DNA of 64,000 nt from positions 192,400,979-192,464,978 of the forward strand of contig OZ005656.1 of the NCBI GenBank assembly GCA_963930645.1, in the 5' to 3' direction. The notes under the pieces are model-generated. The model saw nothing but the letters and a program-made list of their open reading frames with translations, made no database searches and was not told the DNA's origin. Position 1 is the first letter of the stretch. The number at the start of each line of letters is the position of its first letter. This stretch comes from Salticus scenicus (lineage: Eukaryota > Arthropoda > Arachnida > Araneae > Salticidae). The translations under genes and the position numbers were made by a program. Below, one piece after another: positions 34,642 to 46,084 of this stretch.

Positions 34642-35073
34642 CTTACGGTTTTTGCGTATTAGAGAATTACGTGTTAAGGTATCTTTCCAACAACGCGATG
34701 CCTAGCAAGTAGTTGTTGTTTCAGATGTCCAAGGCGACATCTTTCTCCAATTTACCCTTCAAATTTTTAATCCATTTAAATACATTTTTCAGAATCTCAT
34801 TTAAAAAATTTCTTTTGGGTTGGATTAGAAGTTCTCATTTTATGGTTATGTTTTGAACATTGAAGTTCATTCGACATTGATCTAAAGCTAAAAAGAAAAT
34901 TTTCAGACACTATGAATACCTTTTCTTAATAAGTTATTAGAGCATGGTACTTGTTACATTAGCTTATGTTCCAGATTTTCCTCTGAATGTTATCATTTCA
35001 GTAATTGTTATTATTATTATAATTATTATCATCGTCATTTTTGTTTTAATTTTGTCTTTTCTTTTCTGATCCA
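34642..35073. other. AT-rich stretch without a gene
   Basis: Nothing recognised. Confidence 0.6.
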
Positions 35074-35322
35074 CTGTTAAAAAAAAAAAAAAAAAAAAAA
35101 AAAACTCTTAAAAGTACAGGAAAAATCTGGCAGCTGGGGTGACAGTATATTTCTCCATCAAATATACAGGACAAAACTGTACTTTTAACAAAAAACCTGT
35201 TTGATTTACAGGATTCCTGTGTAAAATATATGTCAGTAATACAATTTTATGGTTTTAAACTGTATATTTGACGAAGAAATACTGGCACCCCAGCTGCCAG
35301 GTTTTTCCTGTACTTTTAACAG
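35074..35322. mobile_element. Foldback MITE J
   Basis: A 249-bp element with complementary arms: CTGTTAAAA, GTACAGGAAAAATCTGGCAG and CTGGGGTG on the left, with the complement on the right (CACCCCAGCTGCCAGG, TTTTAACAG). An inner pair GTATATTTG/CAAATATAC extends the stem. The family is not assigned. Confidence 0.72.
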
Positions 35323-35876
35323 TTTTTATTTATTTGTTTATTTATTTTTTCAGGGTGCAATCAAAATGAAGATTTATCCAAAATAAACAAAATTTAGAAC
35401 AAAAGATGATTTATTCCAAAAAGGAAGATTTTTTTAGTCCTTTATATTTTAAGTTGAATTTACTGAATTAATCATAAAACGCATATTTATCAAAATTGTC
35501 GCAAAAGGATTTAAGAAGAAGAAAAAAAAAAAAAAAAAAAAAAAAAAGACTAAATTATATTTAAAAAAAAAAAAAAAAGAAAAAACTATCTGCAGTTTGA
35601 ACATTCATTAATTTTATTTATCTGAAATAATATGTACGTCAAAGTATTAATTTCAAAAAGCAGTTTAAAAAATGACAAAAGTAAACAATATTTAAGGAAT
35701 TTCTCACTTAACAAATGAAGTATATTTCCAGGAATTTTCGTGTACATTACTGCTTTAATGGCCTGTCCATTAGCGTATGACATTTTACATAAACTTTTTA
35801 GTAATGTAAAAAAAGTCCGGAACGAAGAAACTTTTTTTTTTCTCTTTTTCACATAAAAGTAGTTTGAGATTTCATT

Positions 35877-35908
<32 letters not shown>

Positions 35909-36254
35909 CATTTTGCATGAACTAATTTATCTGAAGGCAAGATAAACACGCTTTTCAAAAACTTTTGATAGAGATTTGAATATTTCTGAATAATAATCAG
36001 ACATTCAACGGAAAAAATTACCCGTTTATTACATACTGGTGGAACTATAAATTCTCCCCCAATTTAAAAATAAATTGAAAATAAATTGAAAATTTTTCGA
36101 AAAATGTTGTTTTCAATACTTTACCCGATTTGATATATATTCTCAGGATTATCATCAGTCTCTGTTTTGATTTTTTTTTTTTTTAAGTACGAGAGATCGT
36201 ACTATTTTATGGGTCAGCGATTGTTCGCTTTTATCATTTTCTACCTGTCATTTT
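35323..36254. other. AT-rich stretch without a gene
   Basis: Poly-A runs (35523-35547, 35562-35578, 35878-35893) are seen. No gene. Confidence 0.6.
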
Positions 36255-36551
36255 AAATGGACATTCAAACATTATATATATATAACTGAAAGTTTGTCAT
36301 TGTATCTGTTTGGATTTTTAGTCCGGATTATGAGATTTTTTTTTTTTTTTTTAATGCTTACAATTGTTAATCAGGGCAAAATCTAGCTTACGACGTATTT
36401 TTTAGTTCAATAGAAAATTTATTAAAAAAAATAGTAATAATAAAAATTATTTAAAAGGAAATTATTTAAAAGGTAAAAAAAAAAACCAAAAATAAATACT
36501 CCGTGCCTTATTCGCCAAGATCTTTACTTGAGCATTTACGATAGCCATATT

Positions 36552-36749
36552 CATAGCTGCCAATATTTTAATTTATTCCGGAGTACTTTTAGCCCCGCCT
36601 TTAATTTGCACCACTTTATTTATAGAAATATTTTCTTCAATACATAACTTCGATAAAATAAGAAAAAATTGCTTTAAAAAAATTAAGTGGTACGAAATAG
36701 AGGCGGGGCTAAAATTACTCCGGAATAAATTAAAATATTGGCAGCTATG
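36552..36749. mobile_element. Foldback MITE B6 with 6-bp target duplication
   Basis: A 198-bp near-perfect palindrome. CATATT is duplicated exactly (36546-36551 and 36750-36755). Confidence 0.9.
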
Positions 36750-36755
36750 CATATT

Positions 36756-37040
36756 CAGGGCCTGATTAAGGGGGAAGCTCGCTCTTCATACATTAATCAT
36801 ACTTAAACCGTTATTTTTTAACAAATACTTTCCTCCTATAATAAACAGAAAATTTTCATTAAAAATTATTTTAAAAGAATTCTGGTGTCTAATACCGGTG
36901 AGTAAATTGGATTGTTTTACACCGTCCATTTTTTATAAAAAATATTTCCTCGTCAAAGCGTGGAATTTCTATGACATGAAGTAAAAAATAATTGTAAAAA
37001 TATTCCGGTATGAGCGAGCTTCCCCCTTAATCAGGCCCTG
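36756..37040. mobile_element. hAT-like MITE D2, inserted at the edge of B6
   Basis: A 285-bp element, CAGGGCCTGATTAAGGGGGA to its complement. Its 8-bp duplication TGCATATT (36748-36755 and 37041-37048) consists of the last two bases of B6 plus the B6 target duplication, so D2 arrived after B6. Almost identical to D3 read in reverse. Confidence 0.92.
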
Positions 37041-37140
37041 TGCATATTAGTTCATCACCAATAGGATAGTAAAAGTTTGAAAGCCGCCACGGGGTTCCCT
37101 CGCTAAACCTATACCAAAGACATTTTAAGAAAACAATATA

Positions 37141-37496
37141 GTAACCGATTACGCCTTTTTTTTTTTTTTTTTAGTTAATCTTTATTAATCGTTTGTATTA
37201 CATATATTTGAAAGAATAACGCAGACTGTTTTCTATAAAAAAGTACTTCTCAAAATAGTGACTGCTGAAAACCCTGAATATATTAGATATAAATTATTGA
37301 GAAATTTTTGAATTATTTGTTAGTTTAGTGTATCCAAGGCAGTGTTCTTACTTAATTAAAAGAGACTTGGCGCTGGATAAATAAAACCACGAAAAATCTT
37401 TAATGTCTTGAACGCCAAAGAGAAAACAAGAATATCAGGTGCTTCAGTAGCCTTTAGCATACCGTCTTCAGTGCATGCTCCTATAGCATACTTTCC
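37141..37496. other. AT-rich stretch, no clear gene
   Basis: A poly-T run (37156-37172) is present. The part at 37380-37496 is less AT-rich and may belong with the open frame after C3, but a stop lies before that frame. Confidence 0.5.
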
Positions 37497-37687
37497 AACA
37501 TCCTAATTAACATTTCGTAGTGGTGTTAGTCCCGCCTTTTTTAAGACACCAGTAAATTTTTAGAGTGATATTCTCTAAATGCAATTGCGATTAAATAAGA
37601 AGAAAAATACTCTAAAAAGATACTGCTGTGAAAAGAAGGCGGAACCAACAATACTACGGAATATTAATTAGTATATTGGCAAGTATG
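37497..37687. mobile_element. Foldback MITE C3
   Basis: A 191-bp palindrome, CATACTTTCCAACATCCTAA to its complement. The flanks TCCTATAG and TCCTACAG match at seven of eight bases, longer than the 6 bp of other copies. Confidence 0.82.
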
Positions 37688-37692
37688 TCCTA

Positions 37693-37909
37693 CAGTCAAG
37701 AAAGGATTCGGATTTTGAACAACCAGTAGAATTACGCGGAATGTGGGAGGATTGGGCAATAGGAAATTGGGAAACGGCAGTTGTGAAAAATGTAGAAGTT
37801 AAGAAAATGTGGACTGAATTGAAAATTTCTAACAATCAGACAAACGGGTACAGCGAAATCACAGTTAAAAACATTTTTATGATTAATATAGATCTAAAAG
37901 CTCTATAAA
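37693..37909 (+). other. Unrecognised open frame fragment, protein-like
   Basis: A 72-codon frame ends at TAA 37907-37909. It reads RKDSDFEQPVELRGMWEDWA, then GNWETAVVKNVEVKKMW and ends NIFMINIDLKAL. The Trp, Glu and Val content is unlike the AT-driven frames around it. No start codon lies before the Met in the middle, and MITE C3 cuts it just upstream. It could be the remnant of a host exon or of a transposon gene. I cannot name a family. Confidence 0.35.
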
Positions 37910-38259
37910 AATCACGTTCGTAAATAGATTTGGGGCTGCAAATTATTTTAGCTGAATCAAATTTAAAGTAATGGTTTTTCTCTCAGCAATACTTGAAATA
38001 GTTGATTTGTTGGTTTCTTGTTTAGGAACGTAACTCATATGTTCTTTTATGCAGACTTTAAGACTGCGTTTAATTTGACCAATATATATGATAAATCACA
38101 GTAGCAGCAAATACATATCTATAGGATCTTTTAACTGAGAAATAGTGAGTGTTTTGAAAAACGAAAAATTACTTTAAAGCTATAATGTTTGAGATCTTTA
38201 GCTATAGCATGATTTGGTTAGGAAAACGGGGTAAAACAACACTGATATTAGAACCCTAA
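37910..38259. other. AT-rich stretch without a gene
   Basis: Nothing recognised. Confidence 0.55.
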
Positions 38260-38548
38260 CAGCACAAAATATTCCAGAAACGTAACAATCATTTAACATT
38301 GAAACATTATGAAACCTTCCGAAACGTTTAAAACCGTTCAGATTACTTTCCGATTAGTTTCAAAAACGTAGAAATGTCCGTGATCGTAACAAAAAATCAG
38401 ATACGTAACAGAAACGTTACAATCACTTAACAGATAGAAAATCAGAAAGGGCGAATGTTTCAGAAAGGTATCAGAGAGCATACTAAAACATGTTACGTTT
38501 TTGAAAGATTGTAAGCATTTTGCAGCATAACTGAAACATTCTGTGCTG
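38260..38548. mobile_element. hAT-like foldback MITE L
   Basis: A 289-bp element with ends CAGCACAAAATATTCCAGAA and the complement of CAGCACAGAATGTTTCAG. Repeats of GAAACGTTACAATCA and GAAACGTAACAATCA lie inside. No exact target duplication. Confidence 0.62.
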
Positions 38549-38570
38549 TATGGGAAGAGACAGAGTTGCA

Positions 38571-38780
38571 AAGTTGTCAACATTTTAATTAATTCTAATT
38601 TCTTCAGCTGATTAAAATATACATATTTATTGTATTTTATTTATTTTTTCTTATTAGAAGATTTTTTTTCTTATTTTATGGTAATTCTATATTGAAGAAA
38701 ATTATTCTAAAAATAAAGTGGAACGAAATAAAGGCGGGTCTAAAATTACTCCGGAATAAATTAAAATGTTACTATCTATG
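38571..38780. mobile_element. Degraded B-type MITE B7
   Basis: The right arm is well kept (AAGTGGAACGAAATAAAGGC, GGAATAAATTAAAATGTT). The left arm is diverged (CAGAGTTGCAAAGTTGTCAA). Confidence 0.62.
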
Positions 38781-39029
38781 GATTTTGTTGACGCAGTACA
38801 AGGAAGTTGTAATTTTTGAATAGCTTTATCTGTGACGGAAAGGATACAACCTCTGTCAATTTTAATGAGTTACAGATATTTCATTTCAGTAAAACATCTC
38901 AGTGAAACAGAATCAACATAAATATTAAGAGCACGGTTAACAAAAGTAAAGAAAGTTACCTGTTTTTGGGCAGGTGGATAACATGAAAGCGCATCGGGTG
39001 TTAGAGAAACTGCAAATTTTTTATCATTA

Positions 39030-39250
39030 GTACATTATTCCATTTAAAACCTTACAATAAAAATTTACAATAAAAATAAAATTAAATGACAACACAATTT
39101 GTATACGCAAATATTTTACAGTAAATAACTTGTGCACAATGTATCAATTGATTCTACGTATGATTCTACTATAATAAGATTTATATGTGAAGATTACAAA
39201 AATATTTGGAAATGGTACAAAACAACTTTTTGCATAGATAATACATATGT
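39030..39250. repeat. Dispersed repeat R2, copy a
   Basis: Blocks AATTAAATGACAACA, GTATACGCAAAT, ATTTGGAAATGGT and TAGATAATAC recur in the same order at 46085-46410. The origin is unknown; both copies run into B-type MITE ends. Confidence 0.6.
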
Positions 39251-39329
39251 GGCAACATTATAATTAATTCCAGAGTTTGTTTAGTATCTTTTTTTAACAT
39301 TCTTTTTTTAAGACGAATTTTTACTTATT

Positions 39330-39404
39330 CAGAAATGCTAACATTTTAATTTATTCCGGAGCATTTTATTTCATACCAGTTTATTTTTAGAATAATTTAC
39401 CACA

Positions 39405-39435
<31 letters not shown>

Positions 39436-39546
39436 CATACATACATATATAGTATAAAATAATAAAAAAAATACTGAAAGAAAAGTGGTGGGAAATGAAG
39501 GCGGGGCTAAAAGTACTCCGGAATAAATTAAAATGTTGCAACTATG
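39330..39546. mobile_element. Foldback MITE B8 with (TA)n in the loop
   Basis: A 217-bp element, from CAGAAATGCTAACATTTTAA to a right arm AAGTGGTGGGAAATGAAGGC. The loop has expanded to a TA/ACATA microsatellite (39405-39450). A separate left-arm remnant (GGCAACATTATAATTAATTC) lies at 39252-39315. Confidence 0.72.
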
Positions 39547-39639
39547 CTTACGACAGACTGTGAAAATTTTGGAGCTTGGAAGCACCTATATAGAATATCA
39601 CGCATCTTCCCTTCTCTCCTTACTGCATAATTATTATAT

Positions 39640-40030
39640 AATCTATATAAATATATCTATAACATAGATCAGTTACAATTAAATTTTGTCGAAATGATAT
39701 GATAGTGATGTAGTTAATAAAATACTCTAGGATATGAAATAATATTTATACATGAACAACATAGTACCTTATAACATTTATAATTTATTCCCGAGAACTG
39801 TTGTTTACTTCCTTCTTTCACACTACTTTGATTAAAAAAAAAAAATTCCAATACGTAATTACCACGAAATAAACAGAAAAATGCTTTTAAAATATACAGG
39901 TGTGATAAAAGGGCGGGACTAACATTATCCCGGAATAAATTATAAATGTTACGAGGTATAAAATCAGTACGCGAACTCAGTTCAATGATCTAATCCGAAA
40001 AATAAGGACATTTGTCTGATGATATCAGAC
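39640..40030. repeat. Dispersed repeat R1, copy b, split by B9
   Basis: Matches 5165-5390 (GATCAGTTACAATTAAATTT, GAAATGATATGATAGTGAT, GACATTTGTCTGAT). B9 has inserted in the middle. Confidence 0.62.
39775..39955. mobile_element. Diverged B/C-type foldback MITE B9
   Basis: Arms AACATTTATAATTTATTCCC and CGGAATAAATTATAAATGTT are complementary. The inner block GGTGTGATAAAAGGGCGGGA fits the group. Confidence 0.68.
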
Positions 40031-40044
40031 CCTTATCATATTTA

Positions 40045-40890
40045 TGAAATTGGGCTCATTTATTTGTTTTATAGAGGAATGAATGTGCACCTATTAATAA
40101 GTCGATCTCAATTTTAGCTTTTGAAATACAGCGTTGCAAAAATATGTAAAAGATGCAAATTTCGGAAATTCTTGTATTACAAATGTACCCATAATTTATT
40201 CCTTAATTGACTTATGGGCATAAGTTTGGTATCATTAGAAAACATAAATCACAGGCTTTCAAATGATATATCATATTAGTTCAACCGAAGATATTATTTG
40301 AAAGAATCATTTGACTGAATAGTAGTTTACCGCAATTTATTAGCTTGAATATTACTTTTGAAAGTCAAAAATAAATAACATGACTATAATATTATCATTA
40401 TAATTTAAATAGCTATGATGTTACTTAGATATTTTTCCATTTGCTAACCGTTTGCTTTTTGTAATAAATTAGACTTAGGTGGTGTTCACTCTTTGTGGAC
40501 CATGTGGAAAATGTTACAGAAAGAAAGAATTGTGTTTATTTGAAATTCCTGAAAATAGCTGAGGGTCATTCCATGTCAAATAACCACAATTAAAGACCTG
40601 ACCTCCTCAGATTTTTATAAAATTTTGTTTATTTATTTGTTATATGGGGAAATGAATGTACACCAATTAATAAATCCTTACCTCTTTATTTTTTTTATAT
40701 ACGGGGCTGTAAAAATGAGTAAAAAGTTCAAATTGGAAAATTAGAATTCAAATTGGAAATTCTTGTATTACAAATGCACTCATAATTTGTTATTTAATTA
40801 ACTTAGAGGCATATGTTTGGTATCATTAGAAAGTATATAATACACGCTTTCAAATGAAATATCACATGCACATATTGTTAAAAAATTTCA
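40045..40890. repeat. Two direct copies of a segment of about 260 bp
   Basis: Copies at about 40045-40300 and 40620-40890 share GAATGAATGTRCACCWATTA, GGAAATTCTTGTATTACAAA, TTTGGTATCATTAGAAA and GGCTTTCAAATGA-type blocks. The spacer includes GGTCATTCCATGTCAAAT. No coding is recognised. Confidence 0.65.
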
Positions 40891-40899
40891 TTTTAAAGT

Positions 40900-41278
40900 C
40901 AAACACTTTGTCATTTGACCTTCGATAACTCAGGAAGTATATTTTTAATTTTTCCCCTCAAAACTTCGTTTCTTTTTTTTCCTTCTAAGTAACGAAATTT
41001 TTATAAACGGTAAACCATTTCCTTGAAGTGAGAACTCTGGTCTCAAGAGTAAATTCTCTTTTTTATTAATCAGGGCTTTCCAATCTAAAACAATCGTCGA
41101 GCCGTGTATATACAGTTTTAAATTTTTACCCATATATATATTGCGTATTTAAAATCAAGTAAGAAATGGTTTAAAATAATATATCAGTGATATTAGTTTC
41201 TTTAGCATTCATATTTGTTTAAACTATTTTCGTTCCATGTGTCAGAATAGCTTTATTATACCGTATTGTGTCATAATA
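40900..41278. other. AT-rich stretch without a gene
   Basis: The 62-codon minus-strand frame here looks accidental. Confidence 0.55.
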
Positions 41279-41704
41279 TCTATATATATATAAATGAATG
41301 TTTGTCTGTATGTTATTTATAAAATCGTAAACGGCTTGACCGATTTCGATCATTCTTTTTTTGTTTTTTTCCTTATAGGTCAGGGATGGTTTAGGAAAAA
41401 AAAATTGAAAAATCTTTAAAATTAATTAAAATATGAAAATAATAAACTTATTGACTTATATTGACTTAATATAAGCCATTTAAATTTTTAATTGTTGCCA
41501 AAAAAAGTTTACGAGATGTATTTATTTATTGTTTTCAGCATAAAATGAAATATGCTTTCACGCGAAAAATAAGAAATTACTAAATGTTAAATTGGTCGAT
41601 GAGAAAATGACACTTTATAATTTTAAAATAAAATAGTAATATTACAAATCTAACATATTTATTCTGAATTTTATTTCACAGCATTTTTTTATATACCTGA
41701 ACTT

Positions 41705-41735
<31 letters not shown>

Positions 41736-41887
41736 GTAGTATGGCGGATGAAACACGCTTGGCATAAACGCTAATTCAGCAATATATTAAAGGTATTTTC
41801 TTATTGATAATTCTTGACAATTTTTTATTATTTTGATGCTGAAGTAGATCGGACATTTTTCGCCAAGGAAAAGATAGAAAGAAATAC

Positions 41888-43055
41888 GCAAGCGAAGTGA
41901 TGACGTCACTGGCCGTTCGTGGATGCAAGAAAAATATTTCCTATGTTAAACGCCCAATGGATTTTTCGTAAAAAATTATTAAAAATCGAGGGAAATTATT
42001 TCCCGATTTTAATCCCCATATTTAGGTATAGATGTGTATTAGTTATCATGTCCATGCATTAGATTAAGTTATTTTTGTAGTAAAATTGACAAAATTTGAA
42101 TTTTTAATTTCAAAACTCTTGAAAAAAAAAAAAATGCCAAACTTCCAAATTCGATTGAAAACACAAACATTTCATTTCAAAGGATGATATTTACACAATA
42201 TCCAACTAATATACTGATTGAAAGGGAAATGATAAATATTCTATCATAATTTGAAGTCAAATTTGTTTCCAAATGTCTAAACAAAGTATCTAATATAAGA
42301 TACTAATATGTTGTAGCGGAATAGATTTGATATCGGTCAGCCTTGGTAGAAAAATAAAATATCGCCAAATTATTTGGCGAACATAATTTAATTCCTTTCA
42401 AAAATCATGGTTATTTTAACAACTTATTTTAAGACAGTAATGAATAAGGTACAACTATAGTATTTCCCCTCAGCTGAATTTGGCGATTTTTCTTTGGCGC
42501 CGATTTGAACGATAACGATGTCGTTCTGGATTGTTTGCGATATAATATGGCAGCCTGCATGCTATTTATTTTGGATTTATGATTTATAATCTAGCTTACG
42601 ATTTTATCATTTATGCTATATGATTTATGATTTTTAGATTTATGATTTAGCCATAATCGCCAACGAAAAATCGCCAAATCTAGCCGAGGGGAAATACTAT
42701 AGTTGTTCCATGAATAATATGAAACAATATTTCGTACAATGCATATTACGAAAATATACATCTGGCATGTATATTTTCGTATTACGTTTTTGATCACCAA
42801 ATACAATAAGCGCCAAGAACGACAGAGTTTTGAAATTTAAAATTAAAATTTTGTCAATTTGACAGCAAAATAACTCAATCTAACACATGCACATGATAAC
42901 TAAAACATATATGTACCCAAATATGGGGATTAAAATCGGGAAATAATTTTCTTCGATTTTTAATCATTTTTTACAAAAAATCCAATGGGCGTTTAACATA
43001 GGAAATCATTTCTTGCATCCACGGACGGTCAGTGACGTCACACTTCGCTTGCGTA
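41888..43055. mobile_element. Inverted-repeat element H inside the Helitron
   Basis: Arms of about 225 nt (41888-42115 and 42836-43055) share ACGCAAGCGAAGTG, CCTATGTTAAACGCCCA and AATTATTTCCCGATTTTAAT in inverse. A second, partly deleted copy lies at 54128-54750 in the Helitron at 52830. Confidence 0.7.
42448..42709. mobile_element. Merlin-like foldback MITE with 8-bp duplication
   Basis: A 262-bp element with GGTACAACTATAGTATTTCC at the left and its near-complement at the right. ATGAATAA is duplicated exactly (42440-42447 and 42710-42717). GG...CC ends with an 8-bp duplication fit Merlin better than hAT. The H copy near 54515-54530 has only one ATTATTCAT/ATGAATAA site and no insertion. Confidence 0.8.
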
Positions 43056-43971
43056 GGAACAATAATCGCATAAATTATATTTTGGTCTAAAACGGCAACA
43101 AAAATTTAAAAGTCGCCAAGGGCATTAAGGCTGTACCATGATCAAGTTTACATATTAATTTATTTATTTTTCTATATACCAACAACTATTAACTAAGCAT
43201 GAAGTATATATAACCACAAAATAATAATAATTGTCTCATGCGATAGAAGTAGCCGATCATAGCATATTGTAATATTATATTTGGCTTGAAATTGCTGTCA
43301 TTCTATGGTTGATCGATTAAATCAAATAAATATAGAGAATAACTTGTAAGCAAATATTATGTACATCACGTATAATGTTGCTCATATATAACTAGGATTC
43401 AAATATAAAGGGCTACTTCAAAATTTTCGATACTGTCCGTATCGAAATTGTCATATATGATAAGCACCTAAATGGAAGCCCACGGGTAAGTCATTATCGC
43501 AGGCAATAGGGACAGGTATCGCAGAATGCGAGGACGAACAAGGCGCTGCCGAAGGTAGCGGGAACCCAAAGCGAACTTTTGAGCGATTTCAGTATTATTA
43601 TTTTCTCTTTTTTTCATAAAACTATATAGAAAAGAGTTTCCTTTAAATATAGTGACCAGCGAAGCGGGCAAAGCCTGCTAGTATGTTTATAAATTTCAGA
43701 AATTAGGGGTTTATATGCGTCCGAAAGTGTTGATCCTCCCTATAAACCAGTATCAAACAGCATTGACATGAACTTGATGACGATGACTCGCAACCCTAAC
43801 AGGCACCAGCCATCTTCAAGTAATAGTTATCATTCTTTCGTTTTGTAAAGTAGAAATACTTATATGAAAAAATACTTTACAATGTTATTTTCAAACTTTT
43901 CGTGGTGTCATTAACTTAATTTCTATTTTCTTTTGATTTGAGATTTCTAAGAAATTACGACCAGAGTTGCT

Positions 43972-44152
43972 AAGAGTCTAATTTTTTACGAAAAATTCTT
44001 AACCCCATCTTTATTTCATACCACTTGCTTAAGTGTAATTTTTTCTTCATTTTTTTATAGTTGTATATTGGTAGAAGTTATTCTATAAAGTGGTGTGAAA
44101 GAAAAGTGGGGCTATAAATGCTCCGGAATAGATTAAAATTTTGGCAACACTG
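43972..44152. mobile_element. Diverged B-type MITE B10
   Basis: Ends are CAGAGTTGCTAAG and GGCAACACTG. The right arm GTGGTGTGAAAGAAAAGTGG and GCTCCGGAATAGATTAAAAT fits the group. Confidence 0.68.
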
Positions 44153-44336
44153 ACTGCGACAGTTGAATAAAGATATAATTTGATTTCGTATACATAAAAA
44201 ATATAATTTATATTGAGACTAACATATAATTTGATATGCAGGTTTTATTTTCCTAAAATGTGTTAGTTTATATGAAGAAATTAAAGGGTTAAAATGTGAA
44301 CATATGTTTCCATCTCGGTAGTTTCTCAAGACTAAT

Positions 44337-44495
44337 CAGGGTGGTGTCAGGCCATATTTTCCCCATGATCCTTCCACCAATATTTTTCTTTCGCAATTTT
44401 TAATAGTAAGCTTGTACGTTTAATTAAATACAAAATTATCATATAAATATTCTAAAGGAAGAATACGGGAAAAAAAGCTGTCCGTAGCCACCCTG
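44337..44495. mobile_element. Short hAT-like MITE
   Basis: A 159-bp element with CAGGGTGGTGTCAGGCC at the left and the complement of CAGGGTGGCTACGGACAGC at the right. No exact target duplication is visible. Confidence 0.6.
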
Positions 44496-45014
44496 CTTTT
44501 TTAATTATTAACACGAAGCTACGACCTTTAATACTTTTCATTTTTCCTTAGAGCTCCATCTATAATATTTCTTGATAAATTCTGGGCGTTTGATTCAATT
44601 TCCTGATTAGTTCCATCCATGTCCTTCGGAAATTAAAAATATTCGTTTCATTACATACAATATTTTTGCTGGTTGAAATTTCTATTGTTTCTCTTATGAT
44701 GCCCATATAAAAAAAAAAATAGATAAATTAATCTACTTTCATAAAAAATTATTTGCACATTTTTAGTTAATTCACTAATATTTCTATTATTTTTGCTTAA
44801 TATCTTCAATGTAGTCCTTCTCTCTCTCTCTCTCTGTCTGTTTTATTTTATTTATTTATTTATTTATTTTTTAATGAATAATTTTCCTACTAGTCATACC
44901 ATTATCTGGGCATCATAAGAGAAACAACAGAAATTTTAACCCACAAAAATACTGTATGTAAAAAATCGACATCTTTTCATTTTACTAAAATGTGAATGGA
45001 GCTAATGAAAAATA
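44496..45014. other. AT-rich stretch without a gene
   Basis: CT-repeat and TTTA microsatellites (44817-44870) are seen. No gene. Confidence 0.6.
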
Positions 45015-45061
45015 CAATAGTTGCCAAGTTCCTTAATTTATTCCAAAATATTTTTACCTCC

Positions 45062-45099
<38 letters not shown>

Positions 45100-45236
45100 T
45101 AATACTGTTTTTTATATAAAGGTAACTTTTTCTTATTTTTTCTTAGTTATATATTTTAGAAAATTATTCTAAAAATTAAGTAATGAAATGAAGTTAGGGC
45201 TAAAAGTGCTCTGGAATAAATTAATTGGCAACTCTG
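45015..45236. mobile_element. Diverged B-type MITE B11
   Basis: Left CAATAGTTGCCAAG, right GCTCTGGAATAAATTAATTGGCAACTCTG in pieces. A poly-T run (45065-45098) has expanded in the left arm. Confidence 0.62.
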
Positions 45237-45408
45237 AAACAGAATGGAGAAAAGCTGAACTTATCTGAAAAATTCATATATGGCGTAGTGATAAAAAGCG
45301 AAATTTATTAAAAGTCTAAGGTTAGATAATTAAACCAGTCTTCAATTGCTAACAAGAGCAGTTATTAAAACATATAACATTTTATGTTCTTAATTTAAAT
45401 TAACACTT

Positions 45409-45610
45409 TTTGCAAACACTTCAATTTATTATGGAACAGTTTTAGCTCCACCTTTATTTTGTGCTCCACTTAATTCATAGAATAATTTTTTCTAATGTAT
45501 AACTACCATAGAATAATAATAGTAATAAAAAAACACTTGAAATGAAAGTAGTACGAAATAAAGTCGGATCTAAAAATGCTACGGAGTACATTAAAATATT
45601 GTCAACTCTG
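45409..45610. mobile_element. Diverged B-type MITE B12
   Basis: Arms include ACTTCAATTTATTATGGAAC, TTTAGCTCCACCTTTATTTT and GTAGTACGAAATAAAGTCGG, ending GTCAACTCTG. Confidence 0.62.
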
Positions 45611-46084
45611 TTTTTTAGCAAAAAAATAAATAGGTGTAGTCTTATGTTGAATACTTTATTTGTATATATTTAGGCAAATAATTTGGTATTAAATTTACAA
45701 CTATCACGTAGTTATAATAAATGTAGTAAGTATATGCACGATAGCCTTTTATTTCAAAGATGAACGCTCTCTTAGCCTAAATTAAACAAAGAAGGTGAAG
45801 AATTTTTCTACTCCTTCTTACACGCACACAAATAATAATAATAGTAAATAAATAAATAAGTAAATAACTGTTTCATACATTTAAGAAAAACTGAATTATT
45901 TATTTATTTTTAAATAATTAAGTGTTATAAAGAGTATTTTAGAAATAAAATTTAGGAAGATCACAGATCGAAAGTTTTCGCGATTTTTCTTTTTTGATTT
46001 TTTTAATACTACATAGTTTTATTTCAAAGAAATAAGTAGGAAAAATTAAAAAATCAGCGATTTAATTTATAAGGATTTTGTATA
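45611..46084. other. AT-rich stretch without a gene
   Basis: AAT/AAAT simple sequence is present. No gene. Confidence 0.6.

Larger units (their letters stand above)
36255..37140 (+). mobile_element. Truncated Helitron-like segment carrying B6 and D2
   Basis: The start at about 36270-36400 (CTGAAAGTTTGTCATTGTAT, ATCAGGGCAAAATCTAGCTT) matches the proposed 5' end at 7325 on the minus strand. The block CGCCAAGATCTTTA (36508) and the part after D2 (CATCACCAATAGGATAG, GCCGCCACGGGGTTCC) resemble 61300-61400 in the Helitron at 60296. No 3' hairpin/CTAG end is visible nearby. Confidence 0.45.
41279..43681 (+). mobile_element. Non-autonomous Helitron, 2.4 kb
   Basis: The 5' end is A|TCTATATATATAAATGAATG and the 3' end is GCGGGC-AAA-GCCTGCTAG|T, with a hairpin just before CTAG. 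It therefore lies between a host A and T, as Helitrons do, with no target duplication. Most of the interior is inverted-repeat element H, itself split by a Merlin-like MITE. There is no Rep/helicase coding. Confidence 0.8.

Noticed and set aside
35586..35918. Minus-strand frame of 110 codons
   Set aside because: It runs through poly-A and TA simple sequence and shows no motif or periodicity of a real protein.
40560..40600. GGTCATTCCATGTCAAAT as a possible end of a large DNA transposon
   Set aside because: The phrase reminded me of some transposon ends, but no inverse partner was found in the window, so I only noted it within the direct repeat.
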